From: Chloroflexota bacterium | GTDB taxonomy: Bacteria; Chloroflexota; Anaerolineae; Anaerolineales; Villigracilaceae | DNA: 64,000 nt | Direction: 5' to 3' | Assembly: GCA_016213105.1 (NCBI GenBank) | Contig: JACRBN010000010.1 | Span: 62,001-126,000 of the forward strand | Shown: positions 17,660 through 26,121 of the stretch, piece after piece | Layout of the letters: every line of letters starts with the position of its first letter | How positions within the stretch are numbered: position 1 is the stretch's first letter | Translations under genes and position numbers: made by a program | The notes under the pieces: generated by a model | Database searches by the model: none | Told to the model about the DNA's origin: nothing | Seen by the model: only the letters and a program-made list of their open reading frames with translations

Positions 17660-20068
17660 ATGCCTGACCTCATCCAAAACCGTCTGCTCCGCTGGGCGGC
17701 GGTTTTCCTTTTTTTATTCTCCGTCATTCTCACGCTCTCGCCGGCCGTGCGCGAACATACCTTTGCCACGGACTATCGCTGGTCGCACTGGCTGGCTTTT
17801 GCAGTTTGGGGAATCCTGATCGTTGTCGCGAATATCGTCACCAGCCGCAGCCTGCCTGACCGCGACCCGTATCTCCTGCCGGCCGCAGCCCTGCTCAGCG
17901 GCTGGGGCCTGCTCACCATCTGGCGGCTGGATGCTGCGTTTGGCCTGCGGCAGATGATCTGGCTGGTCATCAGCATGGCGGCCCTCCTGGGTGGACTGAG
18001 ACTGCCGCACGATCTGCAATTCCTGCGCCGTTACAAATACGTCCTGCTGACCAGCGGACTGCTTCTGACTGCCCTGACCCTGATCTTTGGCACCAACCCC
18101 GGGGGGATTGGACCACGCCTGTGGCTGGGCTGCTGCGGCATTTACCTGCAACCCTCCGAACCGCTCAAACTATTATTGATCGCCTACCTGGCCGCCTACC
18201 TGGCCGACCGCGCTCCCATCCGCCTGAGCGCCTTCCCGCTGCTGCCGACGCTCTTCGTCACCGGGCTGTCATTGGTGATCCTGCTCGTGCAGCGCGACCT
18301 GGGCACGGCCTCCATCTTCATTTTGCTCTATACCGTTGTCCTCTTCGTCGCCACTGACCACCGCCGCGTCCTGCTCAGCACGGCGGTAGGCCTGACGCTG
18401 GCTGGCCTGATCGGATACTTCTTCATTCCCATCATCCAGGTACGCATGGACGCCTGGCTCGATCCCTGGGCCGATCCCAGCGGGCGTTCGTATCAGATCA
18501 TCCAATCCTTGCTGGCAGTGGCCAACGGCGGGACGCTGGGCCGCGGACCCGGGCTGGGGAGCCCGGGCCTGGTGCCTGTCGCCATCTCGGATTTTATCTT
18601 TGCGGCCATCGGAGAGGAGACCGGGCTGGTCGGGATCGTGGGCCTGCTTGGCCTCTTTGGGCTGACCCTGGCCCGCGGCATGTCCGCCTCCCTGCGCGCC
18701 CCTGACAGGTTCCGCCGTTACCTGGCGGCCGGCCTGACGGCCTACCTCGGCATCCAGAGTCTGCTCATCATTGGCGGGAATCTGCGCCTGCTGCCGCTGA
18801 CTGGCGTGACCCTGCCCTTCGTTTCCTACGGCGGCTCCTCCCTGCTGACCTCCTTCATCGCGCTGCTGATCCTGCTGCGCATCGGGGCACACCCCGAAAA
18901 TGAACCCGCCCAACTGCCCTCGATAAAATCCTTTACCCTGCTGACCGGTTTGCTTGGCCTGGGGCTGCTGGCTGCGGCCCTGGCCTCTGCGTGGTGGTCT
19001 GTAATTCGCGGGCCTGATCTGCTCGTCCGCACCGACAATCCGCGCCGCGGAATTGCCGACCGCTACGTGCCGCGCGGGGACCTGCTCGACCGCCAAGATA
19101 CCCCCTTGAACATCACCAGCGGCGAAAGCGGGACTTATATCCGCGAGTACCTATACCCCGAGCTGGGGCCAATTATTGGCTATACGCAGCCCATCTTCGG
19201 GCAGGCAGGCCTGGAAGCCAGCCTGGATGATTACCTGCGCGGCTTGCAGGGGAACCCCTCCAGCCTGATCTGGTGGGACCACCTGCTTTATGGCACCCCC
19301 CCGCCCGGCCTGGATGTGCGTCTCAGCCTGGAATTGCGCCTGCAACGCACCGCCGATCAAATGCTGGGAATGCACCCCGGCGCGGCCGTCCTGATGAACG
19401 CGCAAAGCGGCGAGATCCTGGTGATGGCTTCGCACCCCACCTTCGATCCCAACCGTCTCGCAGAAGAGGGTGAAAGCCTGCTCAACAACGAACTTTCGCC
19501 GCTGGTCAATCGCGCCACGCTGGGCGCCTATCCGCTTGGAACGGTGAGCACACCATTTCTCTCCACCCTGAAGGAGACGGGCGGGAGTCAGATCGAGGCG
19601 TTGTACGACAGGCTGGGCTTCTTCGCGGCGCCGCAGATCCGCATGGCGGTGGCCGAACCCTCGTCACCCGGGGATTTGGAGCGGCTGTGGGTCAGCCCCG
19701 TGCAGATGGCAACGGCTGCATCCGCCCTGTCCGCGCACGGCGTGGCACCTGCGCCGCGGATCGCCCTGGCCGTGAACACGCCCCAACAGGGTTGGGTGGT
19801 CCTGCCCGCCCTGAGTCAGGCGGTCGAGGCCATTCCAGCTTCGGCGGCCGATGAGGCCTCCACTGCTTATCTGGTGAAGGGGGAAGCCTTCTGGGAATTC
19901 ATCGGGCAATCGCGGCAGGGCGAGACCATCATCACCTGGTACATCGGCGGGACCCTGTCCGACTGGCTCGGCACGCCGCTGGCCGTGGCTGTCGCGCTGG
20001 AGGAGGACAATATTCACCTGGCGCGGCAGGTGGGACGCGGCCTGCTCCTGGCGGCGCTCACACCGTGA
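17660..20068 (+). CDS. RodA/FtsW (SEDS) glycosyltransferase fused to a degenerate PBP transpeptidase-like domain
   Basis: 802 residues. Residues about 1-430 are a SEDS polytopic domain with roughly ten to twelve helices, the lipid II polymerase fold; the catalytic-loop Asp is D268 in AWLDPWADPSGRSYQ, followed by QSLLAVANGGTLGRG and the C-terminal LPFVSYGGSSL. One more helix (ALASAWWSVI, near 440) leads to an extracytoplasmic class-B PBP-like part: pedestal RGDLLDRQDTPLN, then a transpeptidase-like region about 555-800. There the Ser-x-x-Lys motif is absent: in AYPLGTVSTP, Thr628 and Thr631 stand where Ser and Lys are expected, and no Lys-Thr-Gly motif precedes TWYIGG. VSPVQMATAASAL still marks the fold. 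So polymerase probably active, transpeptidase probably not. Follows mtnP by 5 bases. Confidence 0.88.
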   Translation: MPDLIQNRLLRWAAVFLFLFSVILTLSPAVREHTFATDYRWSHWLAFAVWGILIVVANIVTSRSLPDRDPYLLPAAALLSGWGLLTIWRLDAAFGLRQMIWLVISMAALLGGLRLPHDLQFLRRYKYVLLTSGLLLTALTLIFGTNPGGIGPRLWLGCCGIYLQPSEPLKLLLIAYLAAYLADRAPIRLSAFPLLPTLFVTGLSLVILLVQRDLGTASIFILLYTVVLFVATDHRRVLLSTAVGLTLAGLIGYFFIPIIQVRMDAWLDPWADPSGRSYQIIQSLLAVANGGTLGRGPGLGSPGLVPVAISDFIFAAIGEETGLVGIVGLLGLFGLTLARGMSASLRAPDRFRRYLAAGLTAYLGIQSLLIIGGNLRLLPLTGVTLPFVSYGGSSLLTSFIALLILLRIGAHPENEPAQLPSIKSFTLLTGLLGLGLLAAALASAWWSVIRGPDLLVRTDNPRRGIADRYVPRGDLLDRQDTPLNITSGESGTYIREYLYPELGPIIGYTQPIFGQAGLEASLDDYLRGLQGNPSSLIWWDHLLYGTPPPGLDVRLSLELRLQRTADQMLGMHPGAAVLMNAQSGEILVMASHPTFDPNRLAEEGESLLNNELSPLVNRATLGAYPLGTVSTPFLSTLKETGGSQIEALYDRLGFFAAPQIRMAVAEPSSPGDLERLWVSPVQMATAASALSAHGVAPAPRIALAVNTPQQGWVVLPALSQAVEAIPASAADEASTAYLVKGEAFWEFIGQSRQGETIITWYIGGTLSDWLGTPLAVAVALEEDNIHLARQVGRGLLLAALTP

Positions 20069-20093
20069 AACACAGCAAGTCCATTTTGGAAAT

Positions 20094-20122
20094 AAAAAGA
20101 CCAGGCCTAGGCCTGGTCTTTT
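20094..20122. terminator. Bidirectional terminator between convergent genes
   Basis: AAAAGACCAGGCC pairs with GGCCTGGTCTTTT with almost no loop; T-runs on both strands. Ends the SEDS-PBP gene and the ferredoxin gene. Confidence 0.9.
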
Positions 20123-20139
20123 TCTGGTTCCGTGAACAA

Positions 20140-20553
20140 CTACGATCCCTGATCCTGATCCTTGGCGCCGTAGCCAGGCCCGCTCTTGAAGAACTCATAA
20201 TTGGCCTGTACATCGGCGGTCAGATCCACCACCTCACCAGCGGCCAACTGCTTCGTGGTTTCGAGCACCACCGGCTTGCCGTTATGGTTGGTGCCTTCGT
20301 AATGACCGCTAAGACCAACCTTGCTGACGTACTCACCGCCCTTGGCCGTATAGGCCGCGGGAACTTCATCCTCGGGGAAGATGGCGGCATACGGACATTC
20401 GGGCACACAGGCGCCGCAATCGATGCAGGTGTCGGGATCGATATACATCCAGGGCCATTCGGCAACCGGCTGGCCTGGGACGATGCACTCCACCGGGCAT
20501 ACCTCGATACAACCACGGTCGCGAATGCACAGACTGGTAATGATGTGGGTCAT
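20140..20553 (-). CDS. Two-cluster ferredoxin with C-terminal extension
   Basis: 137 residues. The first 60 hold eight cysteines in two groups: C9, C15, C19 and C23, then C-x2-C-x2-C-x3-C in CIDCGACVPECP. This matches seven- or eight-iron ferredoxins (7Fe/8Fe type), soluble electron carriers. The rest (about 62-137) is an unusual tail with charged and small residues that lacks cysteines. Strong ribosome site AAAGGAGG before ATG 20553. Isolated gene, no oxidoreductase partner next to it. Confidence 0.9.
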   Translation of the reverse strand: MTHIITSLCIRDRGCIEVCPVECIVPGQPVAEWPWMYIDPDTCIDCGACVPECPYAAIFPEDEVPAAYTAKGGEYVSKVGLSGHYEGTNHNGKPVVLETTKQLAAGEVVDLTADVQANYEFFKSGPGYGAKDQDQGS

Positions 20554-20682
20554 AAAGAACCTCCTTTGGGATTGGAAACGCTAAACTAAAGTTATTATAA
20601 CGTGCTTCAGATGAGATGCAAGAGGAAGTCCGGTTTGCGATTTGCGATTGGGATTGTATTTGAAGGCGGGACGATTTTCACG

Positions 20683-20688
20683 TAAAAT
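20683..20688 (+). promoter_or_regulatory. TAAAAT box upstream of plsC
   Basis: Ends 7 nt before ATG 20696, the leaderless arrangement. A TTG at 20642 and an ATG at 20687 are in frame but lie at or before the box. Confidence 0.5.
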
Positions 20689-20695
20689 GGAGGCC

Positions 20696-21373
20696 ATGCG
20701 AACTTTTCTGCGTTGGCTCATCCGCTCCACTGTCAGGTTGATTGCCCGGGTGGACATCTCCGGGTACGAGAACCTGCCCGCCACGGGCGCGTACGTAATC
20801 GCCACCAACCACCTGGGCATCCTGGACGCCGCCATGCTCTACCTTGCCATCGACCGCTGGGACGTCTTCATCCCCGTCGCGGAAAAATGGGAGGAGATGT
20901 GGCTTTTCCGCTTCCTCGGCAAATACTTCAACCTGGTCTTCATCAATCGCTTCGAACCCGACCTGAAGGCCCTGCGCAAGATCATCGGCCTGATGGAGGC
21001 TGGCAACATCCTGGTCATCGCGCCCGAGGGTACGCGCTCACGGGTCGGCTCGATGATCGAGGGACGGCCGGGCGTCAGCTACCTGGCCTCCAAACTCAAT
21101 CGACCCATTGTGCCCGTCGGCCTGGCTGGCACGGAGGACAGGATCATCTTCGGCAACCTCAAACGGCTCAAGCGTTCGCACATCGTGGTGCGGGCGGGAC
21201 CCGCCTTCACCCTGCCCGAACTTCCACGCAAGGAACGCGACGCGGCGCTCAAGGGTTTCACCGCTGAGATCATGTGCCGCATCGCAGTCTTGATTCCCGA
21301 GAAGAATCGCGGCGTATACGCGGAGCATCCGCGTTTGAAGGAATTGCTGGCGCAGCAGTCAATCTCCCAATAA
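20696..21373 (+). CDS. plsC: 1-acyl-sn-glycerol-3-phosphate acyltransferase
   Basis: 225 residues. Membrane-associated enzyme that adds the second acyl chain in phosphatidic acid synthesis. Catalytic H-x4-D in NHLGILDA near residue 38, glycerophosphate-binding FINRFE and the EGTRSR motif, and a final PVGLAGTED segment. One hydrophobic N-terminal stretch. Related acyltransferases that modify other lipids share these motifs, so the exact acceptor is inferred. Alone on the plus strand between ferredoxin and guaB. Confidence 0.88.
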   Translation: MRTFLRWLIRSTVRLIARVDISGYENLPATGAYVIATNHLGILDAAMLYLAIDRWDVFIPVAEKWEEMWLFRFLGKYFNLVFINRFEPDLKALRKIIGLMEAGNILVIAPEGTRSRVGSMIEGRPGVSYLASKLNRPIVPVGLAGTEDRIIFGNLKRLKRSHIVVRAGPAFTLPELPRKERDAALKGFTAEIMCRIAVLIPEKNRGVYAEHPRLKELLAQQSISQ

Positions 21374-21408
21374 CCTGCCTCTGCCGCCGTGTATTTTCAC
21401 CAACGCAA

Positions 21409-21446
21409 CTGGCCTGGATTTTCGATCCAGGCCAGCTGTATTTTGA
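21409..21446. terminator. Hairpin between convergent plsC and guaB, probable terminator
   Basis: CTGGCCTGGAT (21409-21419) pairs with ATCCAGGCCAG (21425-21435); a short T-rich stretch (TATTTTGATT) follows on the plus strand. Confidence 0.6.
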
Positions 21447-21486
21447 TTCGGTTTCGCCCGCATTGGAACTGCGGACAGGCAATCGA

Positions 21487-22926
21487 TTAAGTTAGCACTT
21501 CCACATCGTGCGGACCCGACTCGCGCTGGCCGGCGCCCGTGATGCGCACAAAGATCGCCTTGTGCTGGAATTCTTCCAGGGTCGAGGCGCCGCTGTAGCT
21601 CATGCCCGATTGCAGGCCGCCCACCAGGTGCGTCAACACCTCACGCGCCCGTCCGCGGTAGGGCACAGCCGCCTCCACGCCCTCCGCCACGTATTCGTCG
21701 ATCTCCTCCTGGGTCAGGTCATTGCCCTCGCGACGGTTGCGGTCGATGTTCGCGCCGCGTGAAGCCATGCCGCGCGAGGCCTTGTAACGGTGTCCCTTGC
21801 GGGTCATCATCAGGCCGGGACTCTCATCCGTGCCCGCCAGCAGGCTGCCGATCATGGCCGTGGACGCGCCCGCGGCCATGGCCTTGGCCAGATCCCCGGG
21901 CTGGCGGATGCCGCCATCGGCGATGATGGGAATCCCATACGGGCGGGCGGCCTCGACACACTCGATCACCGCCGTCAACTGGGGGACGCCCGATCCCGCC
22001 ACCAGGCGCGTGATGCAGATGGAACCTGGCCCCACCCCCACCTTGACCGCGTCCGCGCCCGCCTCGATCAGACGTTTGGTCCCGTCCGCCGTGGCGACGT
22101 TGCCGCCAATGATCTGCGCCTCGGGGAAGCCGCCCCGAATGCGCTTGATCATCTCGATTTCCAGGTGCGAGTCGCCGTGGGCGATGTCAACCACGATGCA
22201 ATCCGCGCCCGCTTCGAGCAGGGCCTCCACGCGGCGCATTTCTTTTTCGCGCACCCCCACCGCCGCGCCGACGGCCAGCCGTCCGCGCGCGTCCTTGGTG
22301 GCTTTCGGATACTGCGTGATCTTCATGATGTCCTTCAAGGTCACCAGGCCGGTCACAAGGCCCTCCCCGTTCACGAGAGGCAGCTTCTCGATGCGATGAT
22401 CGTGCAGTAACTTCTCGGCCTGCTTGAGGGAGGTATCCTGCGGGGCGGTGATAACCTTCTTTTGCATGATGGCCTTGATGGGCTTGTTGGGGTCATCCTC
22501 GAACAGCAGGTCGCGCGTGGTGACGATGCCGACCAGTTTGTCGCCAACATCCAGGATCAGGATGCCGCCCGAGCCTGTCTCCGCGACGACGCGCTGCACC
22601 TCGCCGACGGTGCTGGTCACGGGCAGGGTGATCGGATCCTCCACGATGAAGGACTCGGCCTTCTTCACGCGCTGGATCTGGCGTGCCTGCTCAGCAATGG
22701 ACAGGAAGCGGTGTATGATGCCGATCCCGCCTTCGCGCGCCATGGTGATCGCCATCTCGCTTTCGGTCACCACATCCATGTTGGCGGAGACGATGGGAAT
22801 TTGCAGGAAAATCTTTCGGGTCAACTGCGTACGTGTGGATAAGACACGCCGTGAATCGGCTTCCGAATACTGCGGCACGAGTAAAACGTCGTCATACGTC
22901 AGGGCGGTATCGGACAATATTTTCAT
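21487..22926 (-). CDS. guaB: Inosine-5'-monophosphate dehydrogenase
   Basis: 479 residues, the usual bacterial length. Oxidises IMP to XMP with NAD+, the committed step to GMP. N-terminal [13 protein letters not shown], two CBS domains inserted at about 95-210 (regulatory nucleotide binding), catalytic Cys in GPGSICITR, flap region with [11 protein letters not shown] and a YRGRAREVL segment near the end. Ribosome site GAGGAGAG before ATG 22926. Divergent from purA, so the two enzymes that draw IMP to GMP and AMP share one 120-base control region. Confidence 0.95.
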   Translation of the reverse strand: MKILSDTALTYDDVLLVPQYSEADSRRVLSTRTQLTRKIFLQIPIVSANMDVVTESEMAITMAREGGIGIIHRFLSIAEQARQIQRVKKAESFIVEDPITLPVTSTVGEVQRVVAETGSGGILILDVGDKLVGIVTTRDLLFEDDPNKPIKAIMQKKVITAPQDTSLKQAEKLLHDHRIEKLPLVNGEGLVTGLVTLKDIMKITQYPKATKDARGRLAVGAAVGVREKEMRRVEALLEAGADCIVVDIAHGDSHLEIEMIKRIRGGFPEAQIIGGNVATADGTKRLIEAGADAVKVGVGPGSICITRLVAGSGVPQLTAVIECVEAARPYGIPIIADGGIRQPGDLAKAMAAGASTAMIGSLLAGTDESPGLMMTRKGHRYKASRGMASRGANIDRNRREGNDLTQEEIDEYVAEGVEAAVPYRGRAREVLTHLVGGLQSGMSYSGASTLEEFQHKAIFVRITGAGQRESGPHDVEVLT

Positions 22927-22955
22927 ATTCTCTCCTCATGGAATCAAACGCCCGA

Positions 22956-22963
22956 ATTATAAT
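22956..22963. promoter_or_regulatory. Shared palindromic -10 box of guaB and purA
   Basis: ATTATAAT reads TATAAT on both strands (minus 22961-22956, plus 22958-22963). The guaB leader would be about 23 nt and the purA leader about 77 nt. Only one polymerase can occupy the site at a time. Confidence 0.6.
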
Positions 22964-23046
22964 GCTGGATGTGATACCTTTTGTTTTTTCACATGTTACC
23001 AAAATTCGCCCAGCGGCTCCGCCCAGGGCGAATGTCAGGAGGATCA

Positions 23047-24312
23047 ATGACCGTTACAGCAGTGATCGGTTCGCAATGGGGCGACGAGGGCAAGGGCAAG
23101 GCCGTGGATTTTCTGGCCGAAAGCGCCGACTACGTGGCGCGTTTCAACGGCGGGAATAACGCCGGACATACCGTCATCAACGAATTCGGAACCTTCAAGA
23201 TTCACCTGGTGCCCTCGGGCATCTTCACGCAGAACACGGTCGGCCTGATCGGCGGCGGCGTGGTGATCGACCCATCCGTGCTGCTCGATGAGATCGGGAT
23301 GCTCAACCGGGCTGGCGTGGGCCTGGACGGGCGCTTCTGGGTTTCGCCGCGCTCGCACCTGATCATGCCCTATCACAAAATCCTGGACGGCCTGTACGAG
23401 GAGGCCAAAGGCGCGGGCGCGACGGGCACCACGCGGCGCGGCATTGGCCCCGTCTTTGCGGACAAGGTCAGCTACAACGGCATCCGCTGGACGGACTTCA
23501 CCAGTGACATGTTCGAGTCGCGCCTGAAGGTACAGTTGGAATTGAAGAACAAGATCATCGTTGCGCTGGGCGGCGAAGCGTTGAATTACGATGAAGTGCG
23601 CGCAACCTATCGCGGCTATTACGAAAAGATGAAACCCTACCTGCGTGAACTGTTCCCACTCGTGCAGGACGGATTGAAGGCGGACAAACATTTCCTGCTC
23701 GAACAGGCGATGGGCACCTTCCTCGACACGGACTGGGGCACGTATCCGTTCGTGACCGCCTCGACCACCATCCCTTCCGCTGCCTCGGCCGGGCTGGGCA
23801 TCCCGCCGCGTTACATCACGCGCGTCGTCGGCGTGACCAAGGCCTACACCACACGCGTCGGCGCGGGACCGCTGCCCACCGAAATCCACGACACGTCCAC
23901 GCAGGCATATGGACTGTTTGCAGAGACCGCCGCCACGACGGGCCGCACCCGCCGCGTCGGCTGGCTGGACCTGGAGATTATCAGAACGGCTGTCGCCCTC
24001 AGCGGCGTCACCGAGTTGTGCCTGACCAAGCTCGACGTGTTGAGTGGGCTGGAGGAAATACAGGTCTGTACGGGTTACAAATTAAATGGCCAGGCCGTGG
24101 GCTACGTCGACGTGGATGCCTACGGGCTGGAGAAGGTCGAGCCGCAGTATCAAACCGTCAAAGGCTGGGACGGAGACATCCGCGGCGCGCGGCGCTTCGA
24201 GGACCTGCCCCTGCGCGCGCGGGAGTACGTGCAGATGATCGAATCCGCGGCAGACACCCCCGTCAAGTGGATCGGGGTTGGGCCTGAGCGGGAAGCCACG
24301 ATACGCAGGTAA
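23047..24312 (+). CDS. purA: Adenylosuccinate synthetase
   Basis: 421 residues from ATG 23047, which follows AGGAGGATCA; a start at 22981 would add 22 residues unlike the family. Joins IMP and aspartate using GTP, first step to AMP. Motifs: IGSQWGDEGKGK at the start, GGNNAGHTV, GTTRRGIGP, VTKAYTTRVGAGPLPTE and TKLDVLSG. Divergent from guaB. A pair of tandem hairpins lies directly after the stop. Confidence 0.95.
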   Translation: MTVTAVIGSQWGDEGKGKAVDFLAESADYVARFNGGNNAGHTVINEFGTFKIHLVPSGIFTQNTVGLIGGGVVIDPSVLLDEIGMLNRAGVGLDGRFWVSPRSHLIMPYHKILDGLYEEAKGAGATGTTRRGIGPVFADKVSYNGIRWTDFTSDMFESRLKVQLELKNKIIVALGGEALNYDEVRATYRGYYEKMKPYLRELFPLVQDGLKADKHFLLEQAMGTFLDTDWGTYPFVTASTTIPSAASAGLGIPPRYITRVVGVTKAYTTRVGAGPLPTEIHDTSTQAYGLFAETAATTGRTRRVGWLDLEIIRTAVALSGVTELCLTKLDVLSGLEEIQVCTGYKLNGQAVGYVDVDAYGLEKVEPQYQTVKGWDGDIRGARRFEDLPLRAREYVQMIESAADTPVKWIGVGPEREATIRR

Positions 24313-24319
24313 CGATGGA

Positions 24320-24368
24320 GTCCGCAAGCAGAGCTTGCGGACAAAGTCCAGAAGTAGAACTTCTGGAC
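24320..24368. repeat. Two tandem 23-nt perfect hairpins of the same design
   Basis: Copy 1 at 24320-24342 and copy 2 at 24346-24368. Both read GTCC-N2-AAG-N-AGA-N-CTT-N2-GGAC with the N positions changed in a compensating way, so base pairing is kept while sequence differs. They occupy most of the 82 bases between purA and the SUI1 gene. Confidence 0.8.
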
Positions 24369-24394
24369 TCCAGAACAGAAGGTAAACATTCATC

Positions 24395-24733
24395 ATGCCG
24401 AACAACGATAGCCGTACCGTCTGGTCGTCCGAGCAGGGCGACCTGCGCAAAACCAGCCAGAACCCATCTGCGGGCAAGTCCCTGCCGCCGCAGCAGCAGA
24501 CCATTTACCTGCACCGCGAGTCGAAGGGCCGCGGTGGGAAGACGGTCACGCTGGTCAAGGGACTGGTGCTCTCCGAAGACAATTTGAAATCGCTGGCCAA
24601 ACAGTTGAAACAGGTCTGCGGCACAGGCGGGACGTTCAAGGATGGCATCATCGAAATCCAGGGTGAACACCGCGAGAAGATCGCCGAGGCGCTGAAAAAG
24701 CTGGGCTACAAGGTCAAGATCGCGGGCGGATAA
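24395..24733 (+). CDS. SUI1/YciH-type translation initiation factor homologue
   Basis: 112 residues. The last 75 form the SUI1 (eIF1-like) fold: YLHRESKGRGGKTVTLVKGL, LAKQLKQVCGTGGTFKDG and IEIQGEHREKIAEALKKLGY. The first 35 residues are a polar, probably disordered tail. Bacterial YciH homologues are thought to influence start-site choice; given the many leaderless-type starts in this window that is worth noting, but no link is shown. Confidence 0.9.
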   Translation: MPNNDSRTVWSSEQGDLRKTSQNPSAGKSLPPQQQTIYLHRESKGRGGKTVTLVKGLVLSEDNLKSLAKQLKQVCGTGGTFKDGIIEIQGEHREKIAEALKKLGYKVKIAGG

Positions 24734-24735
24734 TC

Positions 24736-24781
24736 CCGCTCCTGGCACATCCCGCTCCTGGCGGGATGTGTAATCCGCCAG
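24736..24781. repeat. Variant of the GCTCC-CTGGCGG hairpin repeat
   Basis: CTGGCGGGAT and ATCCGCCAG form a hairpin at 24758-24781, preceded by GCTC. A partial copy of the left side (CCCGCTCCTGG) lies at 24735-24745. Related to the double-hairpin elements at 42.9 and 62.7 kb. Confidence 0.6.
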
Positions 24782-24846
24782 CCGCCAAATCACGTGTCGG
24801 GCAATTCAAAAGAAACTATAAAAAAACACATCGAAGAGAGGAATGC

Positions 24847-25470
24847 ATGAATCATCCCGAAGTCACTCAAATGGCGTTGGACATCCTGCGCAAGGGGGAC
24901 AATTTCCAATGGTACGTCATCGCCTTCCTGGCGCTGATCGTGTACGTCTACATGAACGAGATTTCCAACAAGAACTGGAAGGGCATTGCGGCGGGACTGG
25001 CGCTGTATTCCGTGCATTGGTTCTATGAGATTCTCAACGCGCTCATCCAGCATTTCAGCGGTCACGCGTTGTGGACGGTGCCGACAGGCACGGCTTTCCT
25101 GCTGCTGATCGGCGTGGGCATCGAGTTGAGCTTCATGTTCTCCATCGCGGGTCTGGTGATGAGCAAAATCCTGCCCGCTGATCCCAAGTTGAAACTGCTG
25201 GGAATCAACAACCGTCTGCTGTTCGCGGTTGGGAATGCGGCCTTTTTCTCCATCGTGGAAATCTTCCTCGCCAGGACGCCCGCCTTTGTCTGGGTCTATC
25301 CGTGGTGGGGCGCATTCCCCGTTTTCGTCACCGTCTACATCCCCTTCTTCCTGGCGGCCTTCTATTGCTACGACTGGAAGCCGAAAACACAGATCGCGTT
25401 CATTGGGACAATGGCCGCCCTGGATGCGCTGATGCTGTTCGTTTTTGCGGGCCTCTTGCAGTGGATCTGA
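24847..25470 (+). CDS. Polytopic membrane protein, family not recognised
   Basis: 207 residues from ATG 24847 (GAGAGGA upstream). About six hydrophobic segments, including YVIAFLALIVYVYMNEI, IAAGLALYSVHWFYEIL, AFLLLIGVGIELSFMFSIAG, LFAVGNAAFFSIVEIFLA and PVFVTVYIPFFLAAFYCYDW. Conserved-looking polar residues sit inside helices (NEIS, HWFYE, GIELSF, EIF), suggesting a transport or enzymatic role rather than a simple anchor. It ends 3 bases before the convergent NarL-type regulator. No function assigned. Confidence 0.75.
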   Translation: MNHPEVTQMALDILRKGDNFQWYVIAFLALIVYVYMNEISNKNWKGIAAGLALYSVHWFYEILNALIQHFSGHALWTVPTGTAFLLLIGVGIELSFMFSIAGLVMSKILPADPKLKLLGINNRLLFAVGNAAFFSIVEIFLARTPAFVWVYPWWGAFPVFVTVYIPFFLAAFYCYDWKPKTQIAFIGTMAALDALMLFVFAGLLQWI

Positions 25471-25473
25471 TCC

Positions 25474-26121
25474 CTACTCGGTAAGCAATCCCTTTTGCGC
25501 CGCGACGGCCACCGCCGCGGCGCGCGAGTCCACGCCGAACTTCTGGTAGATGCTGGCCAGGTGCGCCTTGACCGTCCGCTCGGTGATGCCGAGTTTGTAG
25601 GCGATCTCCTTGTTGCGCTCGCCGCGCGCCGTGGCTTGCAGCACCTCAAGCTCGCGCTCCGTCAGCGCGGATTCCGTTTGGGGAACGGGGGCAGGCTTCG
25701 GGTCCGGGCGGGGCGCGGACAGAACGCGGGCGAGGATCTCAGGCTTGAGCAGGGTCTCCCCGCGCGCGGCGGCCTGAATCGCATCCAATAAATTTTCGCG
25801 GCTGGAATCCTTCAACAGGTATCCGCGCGCGCCCGCCTGCAAACCGCGGATCATCAGATCGTCTTCGTTGTAGGTGGTCAGGATCACGATGGCGATTTCG
25901 GGATGCTCGCGGCGCAGGTGCCCGATGGCGGTAATGCCATCCATGCGCGGCATTTGCAAATCCATCAGCACCACGTCGGGCCGTACTTCGGGCGCCAGCC
26001 GCAGGCACTCCGCGCCGTCGACGGCTTCGCCCACGACTTCGATATATTCCGCCGTTTCGAGGATCAGCCGCAATCCCTCGCGGATGATGAGATGGTCATC
26101 GGCGATCATTACGCGGATCAT
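25474..26121 (-). CDS. NarL/LuxR-type response regulator
   Basis: 215 residues. Receiver at about 1-120 with MIADDHLIIREGL, acceptor Asp in VVLMDLQMPRMDG, Thr in ILTTYNEDDL and Lys in YLLKDS; LuxR-type helix-turn-helix at about 150-212 with LTERELEVLQATARG and ERTVKAHLASIYQKFGVDSR. ATG 26121 shares its A with the kinase stop (TGATG) and GGGGAGG lies 5 nt upstream; ATG 26124 is an alternative one codon longer. Partner of the upstream kinase. Confidence 0.9.
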   Translation of the reverse strand: MIRVMIADDHLIIREGLRLILETAEYIEVVGEAVDGAECLRLAPEVRPDVVLMDLQMPRMDGITAIGHLRREHPEIAIVILTTYNEDDLMIRGLQAGARGYLLKDSSRENLLDAIQAAARGETLLKPEILARVLSAPRPDPKPAPVPQTESALTERELEVLQATARGERNKEIAYKLGITERTVKAHLASIYQKFGVDSRAAAVAVAAQKGLLTE

